Position numbers and translations under genes: made by a program. Below are positions 24,734-34,059 of a stretch of 59,939 nucleotides of DNA, in pieces. The stretch is from an uncultured Flavobacteriales bacterium (GTDB lineage Bacteria; Bacteroidota; Bacteroidia; Flavobacteriales_D; Sanyastnellaceae): assembly GCA_938084585.1 (NCBI GenBank), contig CALKFF010000044.1, positions 1-59,939 on the forward strand, written 5' to 3'. Below the pieces are notes generated by a model. That model was not told the origin of the DNA, did not search any database, and worked only from the letters and a program-made list of their open reading frames with translations. Position 1 is the stretch's first letter. Each line of letters starts with the position of its first letter.

Positions 24734-24752
24734 CCACCGCACAAGGCGGTGG
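24734..24752 (-). promoter_or_regulatory. Hairpin between riboswitch and receptor start
   Basis: A perfect 7-bp stem CCACCGC/GCGGTGG with a 5-nt loop, 3 nt after the aptamer and 47 nt before the ATG. No T-tract follows, so if it is the expression platform it more likely acts on translation or Rho than as an intrinsic terminator. Confidence 0.4.
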
Positions 24753-24754
24753 AT

Positions 24755-24824
24755 TCGCTTCCTTCCCGGCATGACCCGGGCAGGTTCGGAGGGTGTAATC
24801 TCAGCCTTTCGGCACCCCTGCGTC
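24755..24824 (-). promoter_or_regulatory. TPP riboswitch (THI element)
   Basis: Read on the minus strand, the conserved aptamer pieces appear in order: GCAGGGGTGCC, GGCTGAGA (CUGAGA core at 24804-24799), ACACCC, GAACCTG, the P4 arm CCCGGGTCATGCCGGG and the closing GGAAGGAAGCG. The arrangement fits the THI box that binds thiamine diphosphate. It lies about 70 nt before the TonB receptor. Confidence 0.93.
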
Positions 24825-24828
24825 GGTG

Positions 24829-24836
24829 CAAATGTA
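24829..24836 (-). promoter_or_regulatory. TACATTTG -7 box for the riboswitch transcript
   Basis: An exact TAnnTTTG match. Transcription starting about 7 nt downstream, near 24822, would begin right at the 5' strand of the aptamer. No TTTG is visible at -33, where the divergent cysQ-like coding start lies. Confidence 0.5.
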
Positions 24837-24858
24837 GCTTACCTTCGGTGTCCACAGC

Positions 24859-25641
24859 ATGTCCCGCTCCCAAGCCTCTCCCCACGAACAACACGCCGCC
24901 ATTCAAGCCGGTGGCGAGGCCGCGCGGGTCTTGCTGAAAGCCTTGCCCAAAGGGGACGAGGAACTCAGCATTTCTGAAAAGGCCGACGGCTCCTTGGTCA
25001 GCTCAGCGGATCTGGCTTCGCAGCGCGCCATCCAGGATTGTCTGCAAGGCACGGACGTCCCCGTCTTGAGCGAGGAGGCAGATGCCCCGCCCTTCGAGAC
25101 GAGACGCGCCTGGTCCCGGTACTGGCTGGTCGACCCCCTGGATGGCACGGAGTCGTTTTTGAAAAACCGTTCTGGGTTTGCCGTCAACATTGCGTTGTGC
25201 GACGCCACCGGCCCCATCTTCGGCGTGGTGGCCGACCCGCTCGCCAACCGGATGTACCTCGGCGGCGTGGGGGTCCCTGTGCAAGTGGCTCCCTTGGACG
25301 GCTCAACCGTCAAACCCCTTCACCCCTCGCCCATTCAACGTCCGTACCGAATGGTCACCTCTTGGGTGGAGGAAGCCCGCCTTCAGGACCTCGTCCCGCC
25401 CCACATCGACCCGGCCGACGTCGTGTCTCGCCCCGTCAGCGGGGCGCTGAAGTTTTGCCAACTCGCCACGGGCGACGCGGAAATCCACGCACGGACTGGG
25501 CCCTACATGGAATGGGACTGCGCCGCGGGAGACGCCATCCTTCGCGGCATGGGCATCGATGTGGTGGACCTGCAGGGAAACCGTTTGAAGTACAACACCG
25601 AAAGCCTGCGCGTCCACGGGTTGCGCTGCTCCAGGGTGTAA
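24859..25641 (+). CDS. cysQ: 3'(2'),5'-bisphosphate nucleotidase (CysQ-like)
   Basis: A 260-residue enzyme of the lithium-sensitive inositol-monophosphatase superfamily. The metal-site motifs are present: SEEAD (Glu pair), DPLDGTESFL and, near the C-terminus, WDCAAGDAIL. The CysQ branch hydrolyses 3'-phosphoadenosine 5'-phosphate to AMP during sulfur assimilation; GTESFLKNRSGFAVNIAL fits this branch better than SuhB. It is divergent from the riboswitch/TonB receptor and convergent with rsgA, with 14 nt between their 3' ends. Confidence 0.85.
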   Translation: MSRSQASPHEQHAAIQAGGEAARVLLKALPKGDEELSISEKADGSLVSSADLASQRAIQDCLQGTDVPVLSEEADAPPFETRRAWSRYWLVDPLDGTESFLKNRSGFAVNIALCDATGPIFGVVADPLANRMYLGGVGVPVQVAPLDGSTVKPLHPSPIQRPYRMVTSWVEEARLQDLVPPHIDPADVVSRPVSGALKFCQLATGDAEIHARTGPYMEWDCAAGDAILRGMGIDVVDLQGNRLKYNTESLRVHGLRCSRV

Positions 25642-25655
25642 GCGGACATGGCCGC

Positions 25656-26603
25656 TCAGCGGTAGAGGGCGTCGCGGTAGGGACCGCCGTCAAACTCCGC
25701 CAGCATCTCGAGGTAATTCCTGTGCCGCGATTCGGCGATGTCGCCTTCGTTCACCGCCTGAAGAACAGCACATCCAGGCTCCTTGTGGTGCACGCAGTTG
25801 TGAAACTTGCATTCCGGGAGGCGCCTGAAAAATTCAGGAAAGTGGTGGTTCAGCGTGTCGCGCTCCAGCGTAACCAACCCAAACCCTTTGATGCCAGGCG
25901 TGTCCACCAAAAACCCTCCGTCTGGGAGCGCGTGCATCTCGGCAAACGTGGTGGTGTGACGGCCTTTGTGGTGGGATTCGCTGACTTCAGCGGTCTTGAG
26001 GGTCAGGCCAGGAATCAGCCGGTTGATCAAGGTGCTTTTGCCCACGCCCGAATGGCCAGAAAGCACATGGATGCCCGTGGCCAACTCCTCACGAAGCGCG
26101 TCCAAGCCCTCCCCGGTTTGTGCGCTGACTTCCAGCCAACCGTAGCCGGCGTCGCGGTACACTGCTGCGAGGGCCTCGGCTTGGGCCCGGCCTTCGTCGT
26201 CCAACGCGTCCACCTTGTTCAAAACCACCGTGGTCGGGATGCCGTAGGCCTCGGCCGTGACCAAAAACCGGTCCATGAACCCCGTGCTCGTGCGTGGCGC
26301 GGCGAGCGTCACCACCAGAAAAGCGCGGTCCAAATTGGCCGCCACCACGTGGCTTTCATGCGACAGATTCACCGACTTGCGGACGATGCAGTTCTTGCGG
26401 GCTTCGATGCACCGGATGACGCCTGTCCCGTCCTCTTCCACTTCAAAACCCACTTGATCCCCCACCGCGACAGGGTTGGTGGAGCGGTAGCCTTTGAGTC
26501 GCAATTTGCCCGCAGGCCTGCAGGACACCACGTCTCCGTCGGGCCCCTGCACGTCGTACCACGATCCTGTGGTGCGCAACACCAATCCTTGAAGGAGGCT
26601 CAA
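25656..26603 (-). CDS. rsgA: Ribosome small-subunit-dependent GTPase A
   Basis: A 315-residue circularly permuted GTPase that aids late 30S maturation. An N-terminal OB fold (1-75) is followed by the permuted G motifs: G4 NKVD (129-132), G1 GHSGVGKST (183-191), a switch region (HHKGRHTTT) and G3 DTPG (234-237). The C-terminal zinc knuckle uses Cys265, Cys270, a His of the HH pair and Cys278 (ECKFHNCVHHKEPGC). It overlaps the upstream ABC ATPase gene by 4 nt, so the two are co-transcribed. Confidence 0.95.
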   Translation of the reverse strand: MSLLQGLVLRTTGSWYDVQGPDGDVVSCRPAGKLRLKGYRSTNPVAVGDQVGFEVEEDGTGVIRCIEARKNCIVRKSVNLSHESHVVAANLDRAFLVVTLAAPRTSTGFMDRFLVTAEAYGIPTTVVLNKVDALDDEGRAQAEALAAVYRDAGYGWLEVSAQTGEGLDALREELATGIHVLSGHSGVGKSTLINRLIPGLTLKTAEVSESHHKGRHTTTFAEMHALPDGGFLVDTPGIKGFGLVTLERDTLNHHFPEFFRRLPECKFHNCVHHKEPGCAVLQAVNEGDIAESRHRNYLEMLAEFDGGPYRDALYR

Positions 26604-27301
26604 GCGGTCAGGGATTTGAACTGCGCTTCCAGTCCGCCAGGGGCGTTTACCATGTCCGCCAAAGGCGCATCGGCCACGATCTCACCCAAACGGATCAACA
26701 CCACCCGGTCGCACATCGCCTCCACCTCCTGCATGATGTGGGTGCTCAGCACCACGGTCCGGTCTTTCCCCAGGCTGCGAATGAGCGCACGAATGTCCAC
26801 CAACTGGTTGGGGTCCAAGCCCGACGTGGGTTCATCCAAGATGAGCACCTCAGGGTCGTGCAACAGCGCTTGCGCCAGGCCAACGCGTTGCCGATACCCC
26901 TTGGACAACTGGCCAATGGTCTTGTGCTGCTCGGGGATCAAGCCAACCTCTCGGATGACGTCGGACACACGGGCCTTGCGGTCGGACACCTTGTGCAATC
27001 CAGCCACAAACAGCAGGTACTCCTGGACGTACATCTCCTCATAAAGGGGATTGTGTTCAGGCAAATATCCCACCCGTTTTTTGGTTTCAAGCGGCGCCTC
27101 CGCCACGTCAAACCCGCACACCTCCACACGTCCCGCAGAGGGAGGTAAATACCCTGTGACCAAACGCATCAGGGTGGACTTGCCGGCGCCGTTGGGGCCC
27201 AACAAGCCGACGACTTCGCCTTTGCCAATGCGCAACTCCACCCCGTCCAGGGCCAATTGCGTTCCGAAGCGCTTCTGCACGTTGTCAACCCAAATGGACA
27301 T
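26600..27301 (-). CDS. gldA: GldA-like ABC transporter ATP-binding protein
   Basis: A 233-residue ABC ATPase with Walker A GPNGAGKST, Q-loop GYLPEHNPLY, signature LSKGYRQR, Walker B VLILDEPTSGLD and switch His (STHIMQEVE). The stretch LPEHNPLYEEMYVQEYL and the overall match point to GldA, the ATPase of the GldA-GldF-GldG transporter needed for gliding in Flavobacterium. It lacks roughly the last 60 residues of the usual 300-residue GldA, and gldF/gldG are not nearby, so a generic exporter ATPase is possible. A TAACTTCG box lies 4 nt before its ATG. rsgA follows with overlap. Confidence 0.72.
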   Translation of the reverse strand: MSIWVDNVQKRFGTQLALDGVELRIGKGEVVGLLGPNGAGKSTLMRLVTGYLPPSAGRVEVCGFDVAEAPLETKKRVGYLPEHNPLYEEMYVQEYLLFVAGLHKVSDRKARVSDVIREVGLIPEQHKTIGQLSKGYRQRVGLAQALLHDPEVLILDEPTSGLDPNQLVDIRALIRSLGKDRTVVLSTHIMQEVEAMCDRVVLIRLGEIVADAPLADMVNAPGGLEAQFKSLTA

Positions 27302-27305
27302 GGTG

Positions 27306-27313
27306 CGAAGTTA
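27306..27313 (-). promoter_or_regulatory. TAACTTCG -7-like box, 4 nt before the gldA-like ATG
   Basis: Seven of eight positions match TAnnTTTG. The spacer to ATG 27301 is CACC, the same four bases as before miaB. Confidence 0.35.
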
Positions 27314-27339
27314 CCCCCTGTCCGGAAGTTTGGCGCATG

Positions 27340-27370
27340 AAAAAACCGCACCCCCGAGGGGATGCGGTTT
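27340..27370 (-). terminator. Rho-independent terminator after groEL
   Basis: On the minus strand AAACCGCATCCCC, a TCG loop and GGGGGTGCGGTTTTTT: a long stem followed by T residues, 28 nt after the groEL stop codon. Confidence 0.93.
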
Positions 27371-27397
27371 CTGGTGTTTCAAGGATGTCCGTGGCGA

Positions 27398-29035
<1,638 letters not shown>

Positions 29036-29058
29036 TTAGAATGTTCAGGGTTGGGGGT

Positions 29059-29334
29059 TCAGAGGATGGCCAAAATGTCGGCTTCCCGCATGATCATGTA
29101 GTCCTTGCCTTCGAACTGCAACTCGGTGCCCGAGTACTTGCCGTAAAGCACGGTGTCGCCCTCCTTCACTGTGGTGGGCTCGTCTTTTTTGCCTGGCCCC
29201 ACAGCCACGACGGTGCCGCGCTGGGGCTTTTCCTTCGCCGAATCCGGAATGATGATTCCGCTTGCGGTCTTTTCTTCTGCGGCTGCGGGCTCGACGAGCA
29301 CGCGGTCAGCCAAAGGTCGAATGTTGACAGACAT
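29059..29334 (-). CDS. groES: Co-chaperonin GroES
   Basis: A 91-residue cap of the GroEL chamber, starting [16 protein letters not shown], with the mobile loop [19 protein letters not shown] and the roof/closing part [10 protein letters not shown] and YGKYSGTE. The start is ATG 29334; the longer frame to 29520 crosses a hairpin and is non-coding. Co-transcribed with groEL. Upstream there is no CIRCE element; a sigma-54-like site is seen instead. Confidence 0.98.
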   Translation of the reverse strand: MSVNIRPLADRVLVEPAAAEEKTASGIIIPDSAKEKPQRGTVVAVGPGKKDEPTTVKEGDTVLYGKYSGTELQFEGKDYMIMREADILAIL

Positions 29335-29390
29335 GGTGTTGAATTGTTTGGGTTGTTCTGTTTGAGGGTGCATGTGCACGCGGACCAGAT

Positions 29391-29407
29391 GGCGATTTCC
29401 GTGCCAA
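29391..29407 (-). promoter_or_regulatory. Sigma-54-like -24/-12 site upstream of groES
   Basis: TTGGCACGGAAATCGCC on the minus strand. Compared with YTGGCACGrNNNTTGCW it has the full -24 half (TTGGCACG), correct spacing and one mismatch in the -12 half (TCGC for TTGC). The predicted start near 29379 leaves a leader of about 45 nt. I see no TAnnTTTG box in this gap. Confidence 0.45.
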
Positions 29408-29460
29408 CCGGCCATGGGGCACACACCAATGACAAGGCTGTCAGGTTCTGGGTTCAAAGC

Positions 29461-29495
29461 ACGACACCCTGTCAGCGGGGCTGACAGGGTGTCGT
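29461..29495 (-). terminator. Perfect 16-bp hairpin between secG and groES
   Basis: ACGACACCCTGTCAGC, a 3-nt loop and GCTGACAGGGTGTCGT. It lies 37 nt after the secG stop codon and is followed by GCTTTG, a weak T-tract. It most likely ends the miaB-to-secG transcript before groES, or protects its 3' end; the symmetry allows activity in either direction. Confidence 0.65.
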
Positions 29496-29532
29496 TCTCA
29501 CGCCGCACTGGCGTGGTCAATGTCCGTTTAGA

Positions 29533-29823
29533 TTACTCCGCGGCCTCAATGGGGGCTGCAGTGGGCGCGAAGCTTTCGTCCACACCCACGTCCAACCTGC
29601 CGCTGCCCGAGAAGCTGCCCACGAGGATGCAGAGCACGAAGAGCGCTGCTGCCAAGTACCATGTGGCCTTCTCCAAGAAGTTCGTGGTGCGCTGCACGCC
29701 GCCGATTTGGCTCGCGCCTTGGAAACCGTTGGCAAGTCCTCCTCCCTTGGGGTTTTGGACCAAAATCACTGCCCCCAACAGGAAGCACACAATCAAAATA
29801 ACGACGGTCAAGAAAGTAGTCAT
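29533..29823 (-). CDS. secG: Preprotein translocase subunit SecG
   Basis: A 96-residue inner-membrane subunit of SecYEG with two membrane helices (about 3-20 and 53-73) and between them the conserved loop VQNPKGGGLANGF. The C-terminus is acidic. It begins 10 nt after the TPR-like gene in the miaB-to-secG operon. Start ATG 29823 gives MTTFLTVVILIV; the extension to 29877 is rejected. Confidence 0.93.
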   Translation of the reverse strand: MTTFLTVVILIVCFLLGAVILVQNPKGGGLANGFQGASQIGGVQRTTNFLEKATWYLAAALFVLCILVGSFSGSGRLDVGVDESFAPTAAPIEAAE

Positions 29824-29833
29824 GGTCTGAGAT

Positions 29834-30733
29834 TCAAGTGTTGCGCAGCTTTTTGAGCTGGGCCGCAAAATAAACACTTTTTTCCGGGTATTTCAAAGCC
29901 AACAACTTGTAAGCTTTGCGGGCCCGGCCCATTTGGCCTTGCTGGGCGTAGAGTTTGGCCATGGTCTCGGTGACCAAACTTGGGTCCTCCACCAGCCCCT
30001 GCTTCGCCCAATCTTCCGTGGATTCCAGGGCATCTCGAACCGGCCCAATCTTGACGTCACCCTTCGCCAGGAACGCATCGATCAGCGCCGCGGCACCCCG
30101 CTCTGCGAGATCGTCTTGGCCAAATCCCGTCTCCCTCGCCCGCTGCTGCAGCCATTGGCCAAACAACGACGTGGGGGCCGCTTGGTGGGTCACCGATGGG
30201 ACAGGAACACCCGTTGGAAGTTCCGTCTTCGGTGGCGCAGTTTGCGACTCTTCGGCCGTCCACTGAGACACCTCGTGCTCCAACGTCGACGTGATGGCGG
30301 CCACCATGGCGTCGCGGGCATGCCCCTCCAGTTCTTCGGTCGGCTCCTCCACAGGGGGTTGCTCAAGGGTGGGTTCCAGATCAGGCTCGGGAGCAGACTC
30401 GGACACCGCATCCACGTCGTGCCACACCAATTTGACCAATTCCTCCTCAGACACGTCTGGCGCTGCGAGCACTTCTTGGTGAATGTGTTGGGCAGCCTCG
30501 ACCAAGGCAGGCCCCATCAGCGCCTGGAACAACGCCCTGCGGCTGGGCACGTGGGCCCCGGCCGCAAGCAAGTCTTCGTTGCGGTTCAAGTCCTCCGCCA
30601 TGTGGGAGGCCTTCGCCAACCACAACCTCAAGACCCCGCTGTACGGATACCGCGCCACCAACCCGCGCAACGCGTTCACGTCAGCGGCGGTTGGTCCTTG
30701 CTTGACCCAGGTTTGAAATTGCGCTGCGTTCAT
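29834..30733 (-). CDS. TPR-like protein of the lptE-secG operon
   Basis: A 299-residue soluble protein without a signal peptide. Residues 1-90 are helical (ALRGLVARYPYSGVLRLWLAK), 110-190 are acidic and Pro-rich, and the last 50 residues form a TPR-like pair of helices (AKLYAQQGQMGRARKAYKLL, then ALKYPEKSVYF). Proteins of this layout lie between lptE and secG in many Bacteroidota; no function is established to my knowledge. It starts 6 nt after lptE. Confidence 0.7.
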   Translation of the reverse strand: MNAAQFQTWVKQGPTAADVNALRGLVARYPYSGVLRLWLAKASHMAEDLNRNEDLLAAGAHVPSRRALFQALMGPALVEAAQHIHQEVLAAPDVSEEELVKLVWHDVDAVSESAPEPDLEPTLEQPPVEEPTEELEGHARDAMVAAITSTLEHEVSQWTAEESQTAPPKTELPTGVPVPSVTHQAAPTSLFGQWLQQRARETGFGQDDLAERGAAALIDAFLAKGDVKIGPVRDALESTEDWAKQGLVEDPSLVTETMAKLYAQQGQMGRARKAYKLLALKYPEKSVYFAAQLKKLRNT

Positions 30734-30739
30734 CTTGAA

Positions 30740-31255
30740 TCACCAATTTCCCAGGGTGGCGTTGAACACGTCCTGGGAGAGCAACTCGCCAAGTTCTTCG
30801 ACAATCGCATCTTCCTGTGAAAACACGTCCTGGTCGCTGGGCACGTCCACGTAGCGGGTGAAGGAGCGCTCCATGGTCAAGGAAGGGTCGCGCTCGTTGA
30901 CATAGTTCAACACCAGTTGAACCGACACGCGGTTGGCGCCCGCCGTTTCGTCGCCCTGCACATTGATGGGACGCACCTCCCAGGACACAATGCGGGCGCT
31001 GAATTCCAACTCCCCGTCTTCCACCAAACGCAACGTGCTTTGGCGTTGGACCCGGTCGCGCAGGGCCTCAGACAACGTCTGGGCAGCCGTGGCCGACACC
31101 AACGGGTGGGCGGGCTCAAAATCCTGCACCGAGAAGGTGGAGGCGCCTGACGTTTGGGCGCCGTAAGGCGAGTACACCCCGCATCCCACCGCCCCTGCCA
31201 GAAGACAAGCCACCCACACAAGGTGCAACACAACGCGGTGGAGAATCCTCGTCAT
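30740..31255 (-). CDS. lptE: LptE-like LPS-assembly lipoprotein
   Basis: A 171-residue lipoprotein with a type II signal peptide (lipobox LAGAVGC, lipidated Cys25) and a small alpha/beta domain with GVYSPYG right after the Cys and repeated strands (LEFSARIVSWEVRPIN, VSVQLVLNYVN). This matches the divergent Bacteroidota LptE, the plug of the LptD channel that inserts lipopolysaccharide into the outer membrane. The context (sigma-54 activator before, secG after) is the usual one. It overlaps the upstream activator gene by 4 nt. Confidence 0.82.
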   Translation of the reverse strand: MTRILHRVVLHLVWVACLLAGAVGCGVYSPYGAQTSGASTFSVQDFEPAHPLVSATAAQTLSEALRDRVQRQSTLRLVEDGELEFSARIVSWEVRPINVQGDETAGANRVSVQLVLNYVNERDPSLTMERSFTRYVDVPSDQDVFSQEDAIVEELGELLSQDVFNATLGNW

Positions 31256-32484
31256 TTCAGGTCGTATTCCTTGATTTTCCGGTACAGCGTGCGCTCGGAA
31301 ATGCCCAGCTCTTCCGCCGCGTGTTTCCGCTTGTTGCGGTGCTTTTCCAATGCACGACGGATCAACTCGCGCTCGGAATCCTGCAAGGAGAGAATCGCAT
31401 CCTCCATCGGGACGTGATGCACGTCGTCGTCTGAAGCGTGCCCGGTGTATTCTGGCAGCGCAGGCAATCCGGCCATTGGCGCGCCGCTGTCTTGGGCCAT
31501 GTCCTGCTTGAACACGCGCTGCACAAGCTCAGTTTCCTCTTGCCCTCCTTTCAGCCCCCCGTTTTTGATCATCGACAACACGAGCTGCTTGAGGTCGTTC
31601 AAGTCCCCTTTCATGTCAAAGAGCACTTTGTACAAGATCTCCCGCTCGTTCATGTTGCTCGGGTCGTTGTCGGCGTCCACCGCGCTTGGCAATCGGCTGC
31701 GGTGCGTTTCAGGCAAATACCCGAGCAGCGTGTCTGCGTCGATGCGTCGCACGGTCTCGAGGATGCTCATTTGCTCCGTCACATTCTTCAACTGACGAAT
31801 GTTGCCCGGCCATGGGTAGTTGCCCAAAATTTCCACCGCTTCCTCGTCCAGACTGAGTGGCGGCATGCGGTATTGCTCGCTGAAGTCGGTGGTGAACTTC
31901 CGGAACAACAAGTGGATGTCACCGGCGCGTTGGCGCAGCGGAGGCAGGTGGACTGGGACTTGGCTGAGGCGGTAATACAAATCCTCCCTGAATCGACCCC
32001 GGTCGATCGCTTCGTCGAAGTCCACGTTGGTCGCAGCCACGACGCGGACGTCGGTTTTTTGGACTTTGGACGACCCCACTTTCATGAATTCACCAGTCTC
32101 CAACACGCGGAGGAGCCGAACCTGGGTGGTCAGCGGCAACTCGGCCACTTCATCCAAGAAAATGGTGCCTCCGTTGGCTTCTTCGAAGTAGCCCTTCCGC
32201 GTTTCGGTTGCCCCGGTGAAGGCGCCTTTTTCGTGGCCAAACAACTCCGAATCGATCGTGCCTTCAGGGATGGCACCGCAGTTGACAGCCACGTAGGGGC
32301 CGTGCTTTCGGGCGCTGAACTGGTGCACGATGCGCGGCATGACCTCCTTGCCTGTGCCGCTTTCGCCGAGCACAAGCACGCTGATGTCGGTGGCCGCAAC
32401 CTGGGCGGTGACGTTCAAGGCACGCTCCAGGGCAGGCGCGGTGCCCACAACCCCAAACCGGCGTTTCAACGACCCAACGTCCAT
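31252..32484 (-). CDS. Sigma-54-dependent transcriptional activator without receiver domain
   Basis: A 410-residue bacterial enhancer-binding protein. The AAA+ domain (about 10-245) has Walker A GESGTGKE (40-47), the sigma-54-contacting GAFTGA loop (87-92), Walker B GTIFLDEVAEL and the arginine-finger region FREDLYYRL. A linker of about 110 residues leads to a Fis-type helix-turn-helix (KHAAEELGISERTLYRKIKE). There is no N-terminal sensor or receiver domain, so control must come from expression, a partner protein or the linker. It starts 5 nt after miaB. Start ATG 32484 (MDVGSLKRRFG) is preferred over the frame to 32544, which overlaps miaB. Confidence 0.94.
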   Translation of the reverse strand: MDVGSLKRRFGVVGTAPALERALNVTAQVAATDISVLVLGESGTGKEVMPRIVHQFSARKHGPYVAVNCGAIPEGTIDSELFGHEKGAFTGATETRKGYFEEANGGTIFLDEVAELPLTTQVRLLRVLETGEFMKVGSSKVQKTDVRVVAATNVDFDEAIDRGRFREDLYYRLSQVPVHLPPLRQRAGDIHLLFRKFTTDFSEQYRMPPLSLDEEAVEILGNYPWPGNIRQLKNVTEQMSILETVRRIDADTLLGYLPETHRSRLPSAVDADNDPSNMNEREILYKVLFDMKGDLNDLKQLVLSMIKNGGLKGGQEETELVQRVFKQDMAQDSGAPMAGLPALPEYTGHASDDDVHHVPMEDAILSLQDSERELIRRALEKHRNKRKHAAEELGISERTLYRKIKEYDLK

Positions 32485-32489
32485 GGCGA

Positions 32490-33929
32490 TCAGCTTTGGG
32501 CGGGTTCGTCGGTGACTTCCCCCATCAGCGTCACGGCGGAACAATCCGTGGTCCGCACATTCACATATTGACCCGGCTTCAAATCGCCTTTCGGGAAGAC
32601 CACCACGGTGTTGTGGGTGGTGCGGCCAAAGAATTGGTCGTCCCGCTTCTTGCTGGTGCCCTCAATCAACACACGGTGCACCTGACCCACGAGCGCTTGG
32701 GTGCGCTCTTTGCCGTGGACCATTTGACGTGCGATGACTTCTTGCAACCGGGACCCCTTCAGCTCCTCGGGAATGTCGTCCTCGTATTTGCGCTCGGCCA
32801 AGGTCTTGGGACGTTCGCTGTACTTGAACATGAAGGCCATGTCGTAGCGCACTTCGTCCATCAAGGTCAACGTGGCTTGGTGTTCCTCTTCTGTCTCGCC
32901 ACAGAATCCGGTGATGATGTCCGTGCTGATCGCGCAGCCTGGCATGATGCGGCGGATGGCGGCGATGCGGTCGAGGTACCAGTCGCGGGTGTACCCCCGG
33001 TTCATGCGCTTGAGCATGTCGCTGTGGCCGCTTTGCACCGGAAGGTGGATGTACTTGCAGATGTTCTCGTGGCGGGACATGGCGTGCAACACGTCGTCCG
33101 TCATGTCCTTGGGGTGGGACGTGCTGAACCGAACCCGAAGGTCGGGGTTGACGGCCGCGACGAGCTCCAGCAATTCAGCGAAGCGCACCACGGGTTGACT
33201 TTCGTCTTTCACCACCCCTTTGTTGTCGATGTTCCATTTGTAGGAATCGACGTTTTGACCCAACAGCGTCACCTCGCGGTAGCCCTGGTCAAACAACTCC
33301 TGGGCCTCTTGCACAATGGACTGGGGGTCCCGGCTGCGCTCGCGACCGCGGGTGAACGGCACCACGCAGAACGAGCACATGTTGTCGCAACCGCGCATGA
33401 TGCTGATGAAGGCAGTAACCCCGCCCTTGTCCAACCGCACAGGGCTGATCTCGGCGTAGGTCTCTTCCCGGGAAAGCAGGACGTTGACGGCCTTTTGGCC
33501 TCCCTCCACTTGGTCCACCAAGTTGGGCAAATCCCGGTAGGCGTCGGGCCCGACCACGAGGTCCACCAACTTTTCCTCTTCGAGCAACTTGTCGCGCAAG
33601 CGCTCGGCCATGCATCCCAAGACGCCCACCACGAGGCTGGGATTCTTGCGTTTGTTGGCCTTGAAATGGACGAGGCGGTTTCGCACCCGCTGCTCCGCAT
33701 TGTCGCGGATGGCGCAGGTGTTCAGCAAGACCAAATCGGCGTCGTCCGCCTCTCGGGTCGTCTGGAAACCCGCGTCGGCCAAAATGCTCGCCACGATTTC
33801 ACTGTCGCTGAAATTCATTTGACAGCCGTAGCTCTCGAGGTACAATTTCCGCCCCGACGCGCCCGGTCCTTGGACCACGGTCGCTTCTCCTTGTCTCGTT
33901 TCCTCCAGGGGTTGATGTCCTTCTCGCAT
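32490..33929 (-). CDS. miaB: tRNA-2-methylthio-N6-dimethylallyladenosine synthase
   Basis: A 479-residue radical-SAM methylthiotransferase that converts i6A37 of tRNA to ms2i6A37. An N-terminal UPF0004 domain ([13 protein letters not shown]; Cys ligands for the auxiliary cluster also in NTCAIR and VLGCMAER) is followed by the radical-SAM motif CDNMCSFC and a C-terminal TRAM domain (about 410-475). It heads the minus-strand operon down to secG. The start ATG 33929 lies 4 nt after an exact TACATTTG box; the frame to 33953 is not used. Confidence 0.96.
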   Translation of the reverse strand: MREGHQPLEETRQGEATVVQGPGASGRKLYLESYGCQMNFSDSEIVASILADAGFQTTREADDADLVLLNTCAIRDNAEQRVRNRLVHFKANKRKNPSLVVGVLGCMAERLRDKLLEEEKLVDLVVGPDAYRDLPNLVDQVEGGQKAVNVLLSREETYAEISPVRLDKGGVTAFISIMRGCDNMCSFCVVPFTRGRERSRDPQSIVQEAQELFDQGYREVTLLGQNVDSYKWNIDNKGVVKDESQPVVRFAELLELVAAVNPDLRVRFSTSHPKDMTDDVLHAMSRHENICKYIHLPVQSGHSDMLKRMNRGYTRDWYLDRIAAIRRIMPGCAISTDIITGFCGETEEEHQATLTLMDEVRYDMAFMFKYSERPKTLAERKYEDDIPEELKGSRLQEVIARQMVHGKERTQALVGQVHRVLIEGTSKKRDDQFFGRTTHNTVVVFPKGDLKPGQYVNVRTTDCSAVTLMGEVTDEPAQS

Positions 33930-33933
33930 GGTG

Positions 33934-33941
33934 CAAATGTA
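33934..33941 (-). promoter_or_regulatory. TACATTTG -7 box, 4 nt before the miaB ATG
   Basis: An exact TAnnTTTG match separated from ATG 33929 by CACC. Transcription would start at or next to the A of the ATG, giving a leaderless mRNA. No correctly spaced TTTG -33 box is seen. Confidence 0.5.
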
Positions 33942-34059
33942 CAGCACTGCCAAATTGTCACCCCTTTAGGGGTACCCCCAGAATGCGTTCTGTTTGAGGT
34001 CCCGTGCGAACGATTCTCTCCGAAAGTTGTCTTTAATTTGCCCGCCCAAACCCACCTCC

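Noticed and set aside
29335-29520. N-terminal extension of groES and a possible CIRCE operator in this gap
   Set aside because: GroES begins at MSVNIRPL; the gap contains a 16-bp hairpin, and no TTAGCACTC-N9-GAGTGCTAA is present.
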